A DNA stretch of 29,020 nucleotides. Origin: UBA5336 sp964625835 (GTDB taxonomy: Bacteria > Pseudomonadota > Alphaproteobacteria > Caulobacterales > Hyphomonadaceae). Numbering within the stretch: position 1 is the first letter of the stretch; each line of letters starts with the position of its first letter. The translations under genes were made by a program, and so were the position numbers. The stretch lies in NCBI GenBank assembly GCA_964625835.1, contig CAZVES010000011.1, positions 1-29,020 on the forward strand. Direction: 5' to 3'. A model generated the notes under the pieces. The model was not told the DNA's origin. It did not search any database and saw only the letters and a list, made by a program, of their open reading frames with translations. Positions 1 to 7,244 of this stretch are shown in pieces.

Positions 1-350
1 CAGCCGGGATTGGAGATGCGCTTGCTGCCGGCAATTTTCGCGCGTTGGCCCGGCGACATCTCCGGAAACCCGTAGGTCCAGTCCGGATGGGTGCGGTGCG
101 CGCTTGAGGCGTCAATGATCACCGTGTCGGGGTTGGTGACGAGCGAAACCGCATCCCGCGCCGCTTCATCTGGCAGGCAAAGGATCGCCACATCGGCCTC
201 GTTCAGGAGCGCCGCGCGCTCGCCTTCATCCTTACGCTTGTCAGGGTCAATCGAGAGCAGCTCGATATCATTCCGCCCAGCCAGTCGCTCACGAATCTGC
301 AAGCCGGTCGTTCCGGCTTCGCCATCGATAAACACGCAAGGTCTGGTCAC
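1..350 (-). CDS. argC: N-acetyl-gamma-glutamyl-phosphate reductase, type 2 (N-terminal part)
   Basis: This enzyme carries out the third step of arginine synthesis, the NADPH-dependent reduction of N-acetylglutamyl phosphate to the semialdehyde, in the cytoplasm. Only codons 1-116 are in the window. The start shows the dinucleotide-binding segment IDGEAGTTGLQIRERL, which is typical of the short type 2 ArgC family, followed by AILCLPDEAA and YGFPEM. The window edge falls inside the codon after RISNPG. Its first two bases are TG, which fits the catalytic cysteine of the family's NPGC motif. The start is GTG at 348-350, with GGAG (minus strand, 359-362) eight bases upstream. No ATG lies nearby. 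The gene follows rplM-rpsI on the same strand, but an intrinsic terminator separates them. The rpsI-argC order is common in alphaproteobacteria. Confidence 0.93.
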   Translation of the reverse strand, partial: MTRPCVFIDGEAGTTGLQIRERLAGRNDIELLSIDPDKRKDEGERAALLNEADVAILCLPDEAARDAVSLVTNPDTVIIDASSAHRTHPDWTYGFPEMSPGQRAKIAGSKRISNPG

Positions 351-365
351 GGGCAGGTCTCCAAC

Positions 366-399
366 AAAAAAGCGAGCGTTTCCAGCCAGAAACGCCCGC
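366..399 (-). terminator. Intrinsic terminator after rpsI
   Basis: On the minus strand an 11-bp stem (arms at 389-399 and 372-382, one G-T wobble, six-base loop at 383-388) is followed directly by six T residues (366-371). It begins 24 bases past the rpsI stop codon. It should end the rplM-rpsI transcript. It also lies only 16 bases upstream of the argC start, so argC expression would depend on read-through or on initiation within or just after the hairpin. Confidence 0.85.
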
Positions 400-422
400 C
401 TCTTTAAGTCTCACATGAAGCC

Positions 423-914
423 CTAGCGCTTGGAGAACTGGAAGCTGCGGCGGGCCTTGGCCTTGCCGTACTTCTTGCGCTCTACGGTGCGCGGATCGCG
501 GGTCATGAAGCCATGAGGCTTCAGCACCTTGCGCAGGCCAGGCTCATAGGCCACGAGCGCGCGCGAAATGCCGTGGCGGATTGCGCCGGCCTGGCCGGAA
601 AGACCAGAACCTTTGACCGTGCAGACAACATCAAACTCGGTGCGGCGCTCAGCCTCAACCAGGGGCTGCTCGATCACCATCCGCAGGACGGGACGGGCAA
701 AATACTCTTCCTGGTCCTTGCCATTGATCGTGATCTTGCCAGACCCCGGCTTGATCCAAACGCGAGCCGTAGCCTCTTTACGGCGTCCCGTTCCATAAGC
801 GCGACCATGCTCGTCGATCTTCGGCTCTACAACGGTTTCCTCGACCAATGCCGCGCCGCTGTCGGCGCTCTGCAGTGAGCCTAGGTCCTCAAGTGTGTTG
901 GCGGTGTCGCTCAT
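423..914 (-). CDS. rpsI: 30S ribosomal protein S9
   Basis: This is a 30S subunit protein whose C-terminal tail reaches toward the P-site tRNA. It has 163 residues. The conserved S9 core begins near residue 40 (YGTGRRKEATARVW) and runs through GSGLSGQAGAIRHGISRAL to the basic tail ending SFQFSKR. The approximately 38-residue acidic N-terminal extension (MSDTANTLEDLG...) is longer than in the Escherichia coli protein, as is usual in alphaproteobacteria. It starts four bases after the rplM stop codon. No strong Shine-Dalgarno sequence is visible, so translation is probably coupled to rplM. An intrinsic terminator follows. Confidence 0.98.
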   Translation of the reverse strand: MSDTANTLEDLGSLQSADSGAALVEETVVEPKIDEHGRAYGTGRRKEATARVWIKPGSGKITINGKDQEEYFARPVLRMVIEQPLVEAERRTEFDVVCTVKGSGLSGQAGAIRHGISRALVAYEPGLRKVLKPHGFMTRDPRTVERKKYGKAKARRSFQFSKR

Positions 915-918
915 AAGA

Positions 919-1383
919 TCAGACCAGTTTCGTGTTCTTGGAGTTCATGGCCGCGAAATCCACCATATCGGGGGACTGGGCCTCGTGAGGGTGCTCGTTG
1001 CCGGCATATACGCGAAGTTTTGAAAGCTGCTTGCGGGCCAGTGTGCTTTCCTTGGGCATCATGCGCTTGACCGCCATCTGGAGCGCGCGTTCCGGAAAAC
1101 GGCCTGACAGGATCTCTTCTGCCGTGGTGGATTTGATGCCGCCGGGATAGCCGGTGTGGCGGTAATAGGTCTTCTGTTGGCGCTTGTTGCCAGTGAATAC
1201 CACCTTGTCAGCATTGATGACGACCACATGATCGCCTGTGTCGATATGCGGCGTGAAGTCGGCGCGATGCTTGCCGCGAAGGCGTTTCGCGATGTAGGAG
1301 GCCAGACGACCCACCACCGCACCTTCGGCGTCGATCACGACCCACTTGTTCTCCACGTCGGCAGGTGCGTTATAGGTTTTCAT
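919..1383 (-). CDS. rplM: 50S ribosomal protein L13
   Basis: This is an early-assembling 50S subunit protein. It has 154 residues starting MKTYNAPADVENKWVVID. The L13 hallmarks DAEGAVVGRLASYIAKRLRGK, HVVVINADKVVFTGNK, YYRHTGYPGG and AVKRMMPK are all present. An open frame continues about 90 codons upstream of this ATG, but that stretch has no L13 similarity and overlaps a divergent lipoprotein gene, so the ATG at 1381-1383 is chosen. It is the first gene of the rplM-rpsI operon. A good -35 box for this operon lies within the divergent gene (see 1439-1467). Confidence 0.98.
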   Translation of the reverse strand: MKTYNAPADVENKWVVIDAEGAVVGRLASYIAKRLRGKHRADFTPHIDTGDHVVVINADKVVFTGNKRQQKTYYRHTGYPGGIKSTTAEEILSGRFPERALQMAVKRMMPKESTLARKQLSKLRVYAGNEHPHEAQSPDMVDFAAMNSKNTKLV

Positions 1384-1420
1384 CGCCCTGTTATGCGCCT
1401 CTTGTTTAGGAGTTTGCGGA

Positions 1421-2389
1421 ATGCAGTTCAAGCACTCGCGGTTAGTCTCTGACCGCCTCTTTGTCAACGCGTGTCTTGGAGGCGGTGTGCTTTTCCTCGC
1501 CGCCTGTGGAGGCGGTACCGGGGAGTCGGCTGACGGCACGCCGGATCCGGCCCGTGGTTCCGAAGCCGGAATCTCGCTGCCGGCGGTCTGGAGCACACGC
1601 GCACTGGACCGTTCTGTCGCCGACATCGCTCTTGCAGGGGGCGCGGCCTCGGCCATAGCCGTGGCCTATGAAGGCGGCGGGATCCAGCTTTTCAACCTCG
1701 AAGGCGACCGCACCACCCAAATCGCCGAACTGGAAACGGTCGATCTTTCACAAGGCGCCTTCATGGAGTTTGGCGAAACGGGCCTGACAGTCTTCCCGGG
1801 CATCGATGCCGATGGCAGGCTGGTCGGGTACGCCCACTCGGAGGGCTTGCCGGAACCGGCACAACTGGACCTGCCCATCGAGACCGGCGGGCCCGTCACT
1901 GTGCTCTGCAGCCGGGCCCTTGGCTTTGATGATGAAGGCGATCTCGAAATTGCCTTCAGGAGCGAGGGGAATCGCACCGGGACCATCGGCACTCTGGGCA
2001 CGCAGGGCGATGAATTCGTGTTCGAAGCGATCCGGGAGCTCGATTTTCCTGACACCGCAGACGGGTGCGCCCTTGGTTCGACTGGGGTTGAATTCAGCGT
2101 CGGCAGTTTGGGCATGGCCACTCTGGATCGCGGCGACAGCATGCACACGGTTCTTCTCGAGACAAATGGCGACATCAACCTCGCTCGCCAGGGGGAGCGG
2201 GCTGATCCAATCAGTATCCGCAGGGGGATCAGCGTCGCGGTGCCAGAGCCGATCACGGCCCTGGACGCTCTCGGGCAACCCCTGGGCGGAGGCTATCCGG
2301 GCGGGGTCATCGTCGTGGGCGGCCCGACAGGTTCGGGCGATCAGCTGGTCTTTATCGACGCATCACCGATGACCACCCCGGAACCTTGA
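1421..2389 (+). CDS. Putative lipoprotein of unknown function, possibly beta-propeller
   Basis: I do not recognise a firm family. The 322-residue product begins with a lipoprotein signal sequence (hydrophobic stretch, then LFLAAC with the lipobox cysteine at residue 29) and a Gly/Ser/Glu-rich linker, so it is probably anchored to the periplasmic face of a membrane. The rest has no membrane segment. It consists of repeating short hydrophobic strands separated by Gly/Asp turns (for example AIAVAYEGGGIQLFNLEGDR and GGYPGGVIVVGG), which resembles beta-propeller proteins such as phytase-like lipoproteins. That link is weak inference. The start is well supported by AGGAG at 1408-1412, eight bases before the ATG. 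Only 37 bases separate it from the divergent rplM start, and its 3' end overlaps the convergent ctaA by 49 bases. Confidence 0.7.
   Translation: MQFKHSRLVSDRLFVNACLGGGVLFLAACGGGTGESADGTPDPARGSEAGISLPAVWSTRALDRSVADIALAGGAASAIAVAYEGGGIQLFNLEGDRTTQIAELETVDLSQGAFMEFGETGLTVFPGIDADGRLVGYAHSEGLPEPAQLDLPIETGGPVTVLCSRALGFDDEGDLEIAFRSEGNRTGTIGTLGTQGDEFVFEAIRELDFPDTADGCALGSTGVEFSVGSLGMATLDRGDSMHTVLLETNGDINLARQGERADPISIRRGISVAVPEPITALDALGQPLGGGYPGGVIVVGGPTGSGDQLVFIDASPMTTPEP
1439..1467 (-). promoter_or_regulatory. Candidate promoter of rplM-rpsI
   Basis: A perfect TTGACA (minus strand, 1462-1467) is followed after 17 bases by TAACCG (1439-1444), which matches the -10 consensus only at its first two bases. 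Transcription would start near 1432, giving a leader of about 50 bases before rplM. The element lies inside the signal-peptide codons of the divergent lipoprotein gene. The -35 box and its distance from rplM are the evidence, and the weak -10 box limits confidence. Confidence 0.45.
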
Positions 2390-3408
2390 GGCGCATTCAA
2401 TGATGGGCTGGCCCGCCATGCCAGGCGCACAGATGCCAGGAACACCAGGACGCCGAGCCCCTGGTGAATCAGGGCCAGTTCCATGGGCGCTGCGTTGACC
2501 AGGGTGAGAACGCCCCAGACGGCCTGGAGTGTGGTCAGGCCCGCGAGCCAGTTGGCCGCGCCCGACACTGCAGACCCGCGCGCTAGACATGCGAAGGCCA
2601 CGGTCCCCGCCCAGAGCAGGTAAGCCAGCATGCGGTGATTGAACTGCGTTGCCTCCCTGCCCTCAAAGAAACTTCGCACACCGAGTTCCGGTTCGATATA
2701 GTATCTTGGCACCAGTTCACCGGCCATCAGGGGCCAGTCGGTATAGGTGCGACCAGCGTCCAATCCGGCCACCAGAGCGCCGGTGCCCATCTGTATGAAC
2801 ACGAGCGCCATCAACCCAAGGCTCAGATAGCCCATGAGACCTGGCACCAGATCACGCTGGCGACGTCCAAGGTCCATCGAGAACCAGGAAATCAATCCAA
2901 TAATCAGCAAGGCCAGGCAGAAATGCGTGGCCAGCCTGTATGGAGCCACATCAAGGCGCGTCGTTTCACCAATCCCGCTTGACACCATCCACCAGCCGAT
3001 AAAACCCTGAAGCCCGCCCAGAGCAATCAGGACCGCAAAACGAACGGACCATCGCATTGTGAGCCAGCGCTTTGCCGCAAAAAGTGCAAAGCCTGCCACA
3101 GCCACCAAGCCAATCAGCCGTCCGAACTGACGATGGCCCCATTCCCACCAGTAAATGAACTGGAACTCAGCCATCGACATGCCGCGGTTCTGTAACTGGT
3201 ATTCCGCAGTCTGACGATAGAGTTCGAACTCTGCCTGCCAGGCGGCCTGGGAAAGGGGTGGCAGCGCACCGCTAAGTGGCGCCCACTCGGTGATCGAAAG
3301 CCCTGAGTCGGTCAGACGCGTTGCCCCGCCAATCAGGATCATGGCGTAGACCATGAGCCCAAGTATCATGAGCCATGTCTGCATCGCCCGGCTGGTCCGG
3401 TGCGACAT
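2341..3408 (-). CDS. ctaA: Heme A synthase (CtaA/COX15 family)
   Basis: This is an inner membrane monooxygenase that converts heme O to heme A for aa3-type cytochrome oxidase. It has 355 residues with about eight membrane helices in two pseudo-repeats. The family motif GGATRLTDSGLSITEW is present, and the four conserved histidines expected to bind heme are at H92 (WEWGHRQFGR), H162 (ATHFCLAL), H258 (FNHRMLAYLLW) and H315 (IHQGLGVL). The start at MSHRTSRAMQTW (ATG at 3406-3408, AAGG nine bases upstream) places the first helix about 12 residues in. A second in-frame ATG at 3442-3444 would add 12 residues and cannot be excluded. The gene's last 49 bases overlap the convergent lipoprotein gene. 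It is divergent from the DUF2842 gene. Confidence 0.95.
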   Translation of the reverse strand: MSHRTSRAMQTWLMILGLMVYAMILIGGATRLTDSGLSITEWAPLSGALPPLSQAAWQAEFELYRQTAEYQLQNRGMSMAEFQFIYWWEWGHRQFGRLIGLVAVAGFALFAAKRWLTMRWSVRFAVLIALGGLQGFIGWWMVSSGIGETTRLDVAPYRLATHFCLALLIIGLISWFSMDLGRRQRDLVPGLMGYLSLGLMALVFIQMGTGALVAGLDAGRTYTDWPLMAGELVPRYYIEPELGVRSFFEGREATQFNHRMLAYLLWAGTVAFACLARGSAVSGAANWLAGLTTLQAVWGVLTLVNAAPMELALIHQGLGVLVFLASVRLAWRASPSLNAPQGSGVVIGDASIKTS

Positions 3409-3525
3409 CGCCACTGGCCTTGTCACCTGTTCGTGTTGCCTCATGGGCCTTAAATGTTTCAGTGGCAGCGGTTCGCAAGGCGCGCCAGTGCCGCAGGCCA
3501 GGCTCATCCCTTTGGAGCAGATGTG

Positions 3526-3744
3526 ATGAAATCCAGTGTCCGAAAGCCAATCGCGATTCTCGCACTGTTTGCCGTCCTGATCGTCTGGATTGTGGCAGCG
3601 GCAACGATCGGCTCGGCCATCACAGGTGCGCCGGGATGGCTTCAGCTGGTGTTCTATGTGGTGGCGGGATTTGGATGGATACTTCCGCTTCGTCCGGTTT
3701 TCCTGTGGATGAATTCGGCACCGGACGTCACGAAGGGGCCCTAA
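3526..3744 (+). CDS. DUF2842 family small membrane protein
   Basis: This 72-residue protein has two membrane helices (about residues 9-30 and 37-60). The pattern VRKPIAILALFAVLIVWIV, then GWLQLVFYVVAGFGWILPLRP, then WM, is the layout of the alphaproteobacterial DUF2842 family, whose function is unknown. The start is the ATG at 3526 with GGAG at 3514-3517. A longer in-frame start upstream lacks such a site and adds residues unlike the family. It is divergent from ctaA and overlaps the convergent downstream gene by four bases. A role near respiratory membrane assembly would be inference from position only. Confidence 0.8.
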   Translation: MKSSVRKPIAILALFAVLIVWIVAAATIGSAITGAPGWLQLVFYVVAGFGWILPLRPVFLWMNSAPDVTKGP

Positions 3745-4691
3745 TCCTCATTGTCGCGCTTGGAGGACTCCACCTGCTTGCGGAGCCTGGCAAACTGTTC
3801 AGACGCGTCCTTCACAACGCCGTCATCCTCGCTGCTTCCTGACGCTTTTTTCTCGTCGTCCTCACTGGCGGCCGTGTCCAGTTCCTCGGGTTGATCCAGA
3901 AGAGGCTCCGAAGGGGTGTCGTCTTCGTCGCTGTCTGGATCCAGCGCCGGCATCTGGAAGGGCTCGGCTTCTTCCGGGGTTGCCTCTGATTCTTCACTCT
4001 CCCAATTGCGTGTATCCGCCCCCGGTTGAACCAAACGGGTTTCGGCGCCTTTCAGGCTCATGCCCGTCCAGACAGCCAGCTCGCAGTCTGACGGCAACCA
4101 GATGTCGCACCAACCACCGAGCCTTCGCACACCGATGTTGCGGCCGGTTCGCACGGGATCGCCGGCCTCAGCTGTGACATCCAGTCTCGGACCGAAACCG
4201 CCGGTTACAACGCGCACGCCCACGCGCTCTGAGCCGCTGCCGATTGTGAAATAGGCGTTTGCGAGGCCGGCCTCATCAGGTTGTCTCGCGAACCGGACGC
4301 TTGAGTCGCCCGCTTCCTCGATCAGGGACAGGATTTCACCAGCCATTGGCGCGTGTATCGAATTCGGGCTTGCGGGAGACGAGGCCACCCGCAGTCTCAC
4401 ATAATCACCACCGGGCAATCGCAATTCCGCAGGTGGCAAGCCTTCGGATATTGAAGTCAGAACACCGTCCACCGGGGCAACAATGGCATTCGCATTGGGC
4501 GGAGAGGTCCTGTCGACCGTGCGCGTGGCGAGGATCACGCCGATGAGTGCGACCAGACCTATGATGAACAGTGGTCCCCAAAGCAGGCTGAGCAGGACCG
4601 TGGCGAGAAACGCGGCGACAGTTCCGAGCATGCCTGCCAGATCGATCCGTGAGGTGACCCAGGGAAACCTGGAGTTTTCGAGGTCTTTCAT
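3741..4691 (-). CDS. Phosphatidylserine decarboxylase-like membrane protein lacking the cleavage serine
   Basis: This protein has 316 residues: a two-helix membrane hairpin (about 20-55), a PSD-like domain (about 64-215) and an acidic Glu/Asp/Ser-rich tail (about 229-295) ending in a short charged helix. Matches to short-form PSD proenzymes include IVAPVDGVLTSI (70-81), NSIHAPMAGEI (110-120) and GDPVRTGRNIGVRRLGGWCDIWLP. In active enzymes the last block reads like RFGSRLDVYLP, and the Gly-Ser bond is cut to make the pyruvoyl cofactor. Here the serine position is Gly193, so self-processing as known should fail. The protein is probably a non-catalytic relative, perhaps lipid-binding, though the function is unknown. 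It lies 23 bases downstream of the Atm1-type ABC exporter gene, on the same strand and probably in one operon. GGAG precedes the ATG closely. Confidence 0.75.
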   Translation of the reverse strand: MKDLENSRFPWVTSRIDLAGMLGTVAAFLATVLLSLLWGPLFIIGLVALIGVILATRTVDRTSPPNANAIVAPVDGVLTSISEGLPPAELRLPGGDYVRLRVASSPASPNSIHAPMAGEILSLIEEAGDSSVRFARQPDEAGLANAYFTIGSGSERVGVRVVTGGFGPRLDVTAEAGDPVRTGRNIGVRRLGGWCDIWLPSDCELAVWTGMSLKGAETRLVQPGADTRNWESEESEATPEEAEPFQMPALDPDSDEDDTPSEPLLDQPEELDTAASEDDEKKASGSSEDDGVVKDASEQFARLRKQVESSKRDNED

Positions 4692-4714
4692 GGTGCTCCC
4701 TCTCTCTTAAGCCG

Positions 4715-6559
4715 CTACTCGGCTGCTTCGATCAATGTGTCACGGGCGGCCTGTCGAGCCCACATATCAGCATAAGGTCCGCCCTGTTGCATGAGAACGC
4801 CATGGCTACCGCGCTCCACGATACTGCCCTTTTCAAGGACAATGATTTCATCTGCATTCTGCACCGTCGACAATCTGTGGGCCACCATCAAGGTGGTTCG
4901 CCCTCGCGCGGCCTCATCCAGCGCGCCCTGGACCGCCGCTTCTGTGGCGCTATCCAGGGCCGAAGTGGCTTCGTCGAGGACGAGGATCGCCGGATCAGAC
5001 AGAATCACGCGCGCGATACCGACACGTTGTTTCTCACCTCCGGAGAGCTTCAGGCCACGCTCTCCAACCCGGGTCTCCAACCCATCGGGAAGGTTCTGAA
5101 CGAAATCCAGCAACTGGGCCCGACGTATCGCGTCTTCAATCTCGACATCGCTTGCGTCGGGCCGGGCGTAGGCGATGTTGGCCCGGATCGTGTCATTGAA
5201 CAGGACCACATCCTGGGGCACGAGGCCGAGATTGCGGCGCAGGGAGGGCTGGGTGAGATCACGCACATCGTGGCCGTCTACGCAGACGCGGCCCTGCTCG
5301 ACATCATAAAAGCGGAACAGGAGCTTCAGGAGCGTTGATTTCCCCGCGCCAGATGTTCCGACAAAGGCAACCTTGCGGCCCGGCCCGACCGTGAAACTGA
5401 TGCCCTGCACGCCAATCGACCGCCCTTCATGGCTGAACGCGACATTCTCGAACTCCACCCGCCCTTCTGCCTTTCCAAGGCGTTTCGCGCCGGGCCTGTC
5501 CGCAATCTCCGGCTTCATGCCAAGCAAACCGTACAGTTTTTCGAGGTCAACCGCGCCCTGCTTGATCTCCCGCCAGGCCCAACCGAGTATGTTGAGCGGC
5601 GCATAAAGCGACAGGAACATGGCGAAAACAGCCGTCGCATCACCGACTTCCATACGACCTTCGGAGACGTTCCAGGCTGAAAGCACCAATGCAAACAGCA
5701 GGCCTCCGTTCATGATCAGTGCCTGGGCCCCATTCAGCACATACATCGAACGCACAGCATCTACATAGCGGTCATTGTAATTGGACATCGCACCACTGAA
5801 GCGGTCGGTCTCGCGGGTTTCGGCAGCGAAGGCCTTCACGGTTTCAAAATTTGTGAGGATATCGACGGCCATTCCACGGAACTTCGTGTCGGCCTCATTC
5901 ATCCGCCTGCGCTGGCGCACGCGCCATTCTGTAATGTAAACGGTGGCGGCAACGTAAACGACGATGGTTGCGACCGCGATCACGGCAAGCCATGGATCGT
6001 AGGCAAATGCGAGCGCTGTCGAAGCCAGGATCAGCCTCACGAATGTTGGCCCAATATTGAAGGCAAGAAACCGGATGAGATAGTCAATCGCTCCGGCGCC
6101 ACGTTCAATCACTCGGTTCAAGGCACCGGTTCGCCGGGTCTGGTGGAAATTCAGCGACAAGCTCTGCGCGTGACCAAAGGCATCAACGCTTGCAAGGCGC
6201 TGTGCGTCCTGGCTGACCGGGGAAAACAGCCAATCCCGCAACTGCGGCATGGCAGCGGCGGCAAATCGGACCGCGAACGCGACACTTAACCAGATCACGG
6301 CTGATGCCAAGCCCAGAATGAACCCGGCATCATTGGCGACAAGCCGGTTGATCGCGTAACCGAGCAACAGCGGAAATGCGACCTCCAGCACAGCGGCCCC
6401 AAGCGTGACCACAATCGCCAGCAACATCACCGGGCGCCATTTGCGCAATTCCGGACGCGCCAACAGGTGAAGTATGCGCACGATCGAGACCCAAAGCCCT
6501 CCATCGGCACTTTCGATTCGGTCTTGATCTTCAACGGCGTTATGGCTCGGCAGCGACAT
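4715..6559 (-). CDS. atm1: Atm1/ABCB7-type ABC exporter, fused permease and ATPase
   Basis: This is a half-transporter expected to form a homodimer in the inner membrane. Characterised relatives export glutathione conjugates or a sulfur species connected with Fe-S and metal homeostasis. The six-helix domain (about residues 40-330) carries the Atm1-subfamily signatures NFHQTRRTGALNRVIERG and APLNILGWAWREIKQG. The ATPase domain has Walker A GTSGAGKST, the Q-loop near LVPQDVVLFN, signature LSGGEKQRVGIAR, Walker B ILVLDEATSALD and the switch histidine in AHRLST. I chose the ATG of MSLPSHN (6557-6559). The frame stays open to a TTG at 6656-6658 and the added 33 residues look codon-like, but that start would leave only 22 bases to the divergent gene. 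The PSD-like gene follows. Confidence 0.9.
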   Translation of the reverse strand: MSLPSHNAVEDQDRIESADGGLWVSIVRILHLLARPELRKWRPVMLLAIVVTLGAAVLEVAFPLLLGYAINRLVANDAGFILGLASAVIWLSVAFAVRFAAAAMPQLRDWLFSPVSQDAQRLASVDAFGHAQSLSLNFHQTRRTGALNRVIERGAGAIDYLIRFLAFNIGPTFVRLILASTALAFAYDPWLAVIAVATIVVYVAATVYITEWRVRQRRRMNEADTKFRGMAVDILTNFETVKAFAAETRETDRFSGAMSNYNDRYVDAVRSMYVLNGAQALIMNGGLLFALVLSAWNVSEGRMEVGDATAVFAMFLSLYAPLNILGWAWREIKQGAVDLEKLYGLLGMKPEIADRPGAKRLGKAEGRVEFENVAFSHEGRSIGVQGISFTVGPGRKVAFVGTSGAGKSTLLKLLFRFYDVEQGRVCVDGHDVRDLTQPSLRRNLGLVPQDVVLFNDTIRANIAYARPDASDVEIEDAIRRAQLLDFVQNLPDGLETRVGERGLKLSGGEKQRVGIARVILSDPAILVLDEATSALDSATEAAVQGALDEAARGRTTLMVAHRLSTVQNADEIIVLEKGSIVERGSHGVLMQQGGPYADMWARQAARDTLIEAAE

Positions 6560-6680
6560 GCTTCGCCATATGGGCCGCTTCGCCCGGGCGCGCCAGTCCA
6601 CCGGATGAATTCGCCAGTGGCGCCGCACCGCATTTTGCGGCAAACCATTCCAAGGCAATCACAGTGTCGCTGAGGAAAGA

Positions 6681-7244
6681 ATGACCATCATCAAGTCAGT
6701 CTGCGTTTATTGCGGCTCTTCGAATGACGTGAAACCGGCCTATCTGCGCCTCGCAACAGAGCTTGGCCGCACCATGGCCCAGAAGGGATTGCGACTGGTC
6801 TATGGCGGCGGCGGTGTTGGCCTCATGGGGGCCTGCGCCCGTGCAGCCCATGGCGAGGGCGGTGAGGTCCTCGGCATCATGCCAAGATTCCTGCTCCACA
6901 AAGAAAGAGTGTTCGAGGATGTAGAACACCGCATTGTCGATGACATGCACACCCGCAAACAGATGATGTTTGACGAGAGTGATGCCTTCATCACCCTGCC
7001 TGGCGGCATCGGGACACTGGAGGAGGCTGTCGAGATGTTGTCCTGGGCGCGCCTTGGCCTGCACGCCAAGCCCATGGCTTTCCTGGATGAAGATGATTTC
7101 TGGGGCCCTTTCTTCGAGCTGATGGACCACATCATTGATGGCAAGTTCACGCCTGAGGAGTTTCGCGCCAATCTTGTCCATGTGGACACCCCGGAAATGG
7201 CGATTGCTGCGCTTGAAGATCGCGTGGTCGTTCTTGATCGCTAG
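6681..7244 (+). CDS. LOG family nucleotide phosphoribohydrolase
   Basis: This protein has 187 residues with a Rossmann-like fold, in the LOG (Lonely Guy, TIGR00730) family. Characterised members hydrolyse nucleoside 5'-monophosphates, including cytokinin ribosides, to free base and ribose 5-phosphate. Visible are CVYCGSS (8-14), the phosphate-binding YGGGGVGLMG (41-50), MHTRKQMMF (89-97) and the family-defining PGGIGTLEE (107-115), all intact. It was once often annotated as lysine decarboxylase, which is wrong. The physiological substrate in bacteria like this is uncertain. GAGG/AAAG lies just before the ATG. The gene is divergent from the ABC exporter and overlaps thiO by four bases, tail to tail. 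Confidence 0.92.
   Translation: MTIIKSVCVYCGSSNDVKPAYLRLATELGRTMAQKGLRLVYGGGGVGLMGACARAAHGEGGEVLGIMPRFLLHKERVFEDVEHRIVDDMHTRKQMMFDESDAFITLPGGIGTLEEAVEMLSWARLGLHAKPMAFLDEDDFWGPFFELMDHIIDGKFTPEEFRANLVHVDTPEMAIAALEDRVVVLDR

Noticed and set aside
1384..1656. N-terminal extension of the L13 frame (about 90 codons)
   Set aside because: It has no L13 similarity, no ribosome binding site, and runs antisense to a well-supported lipoprotein start.
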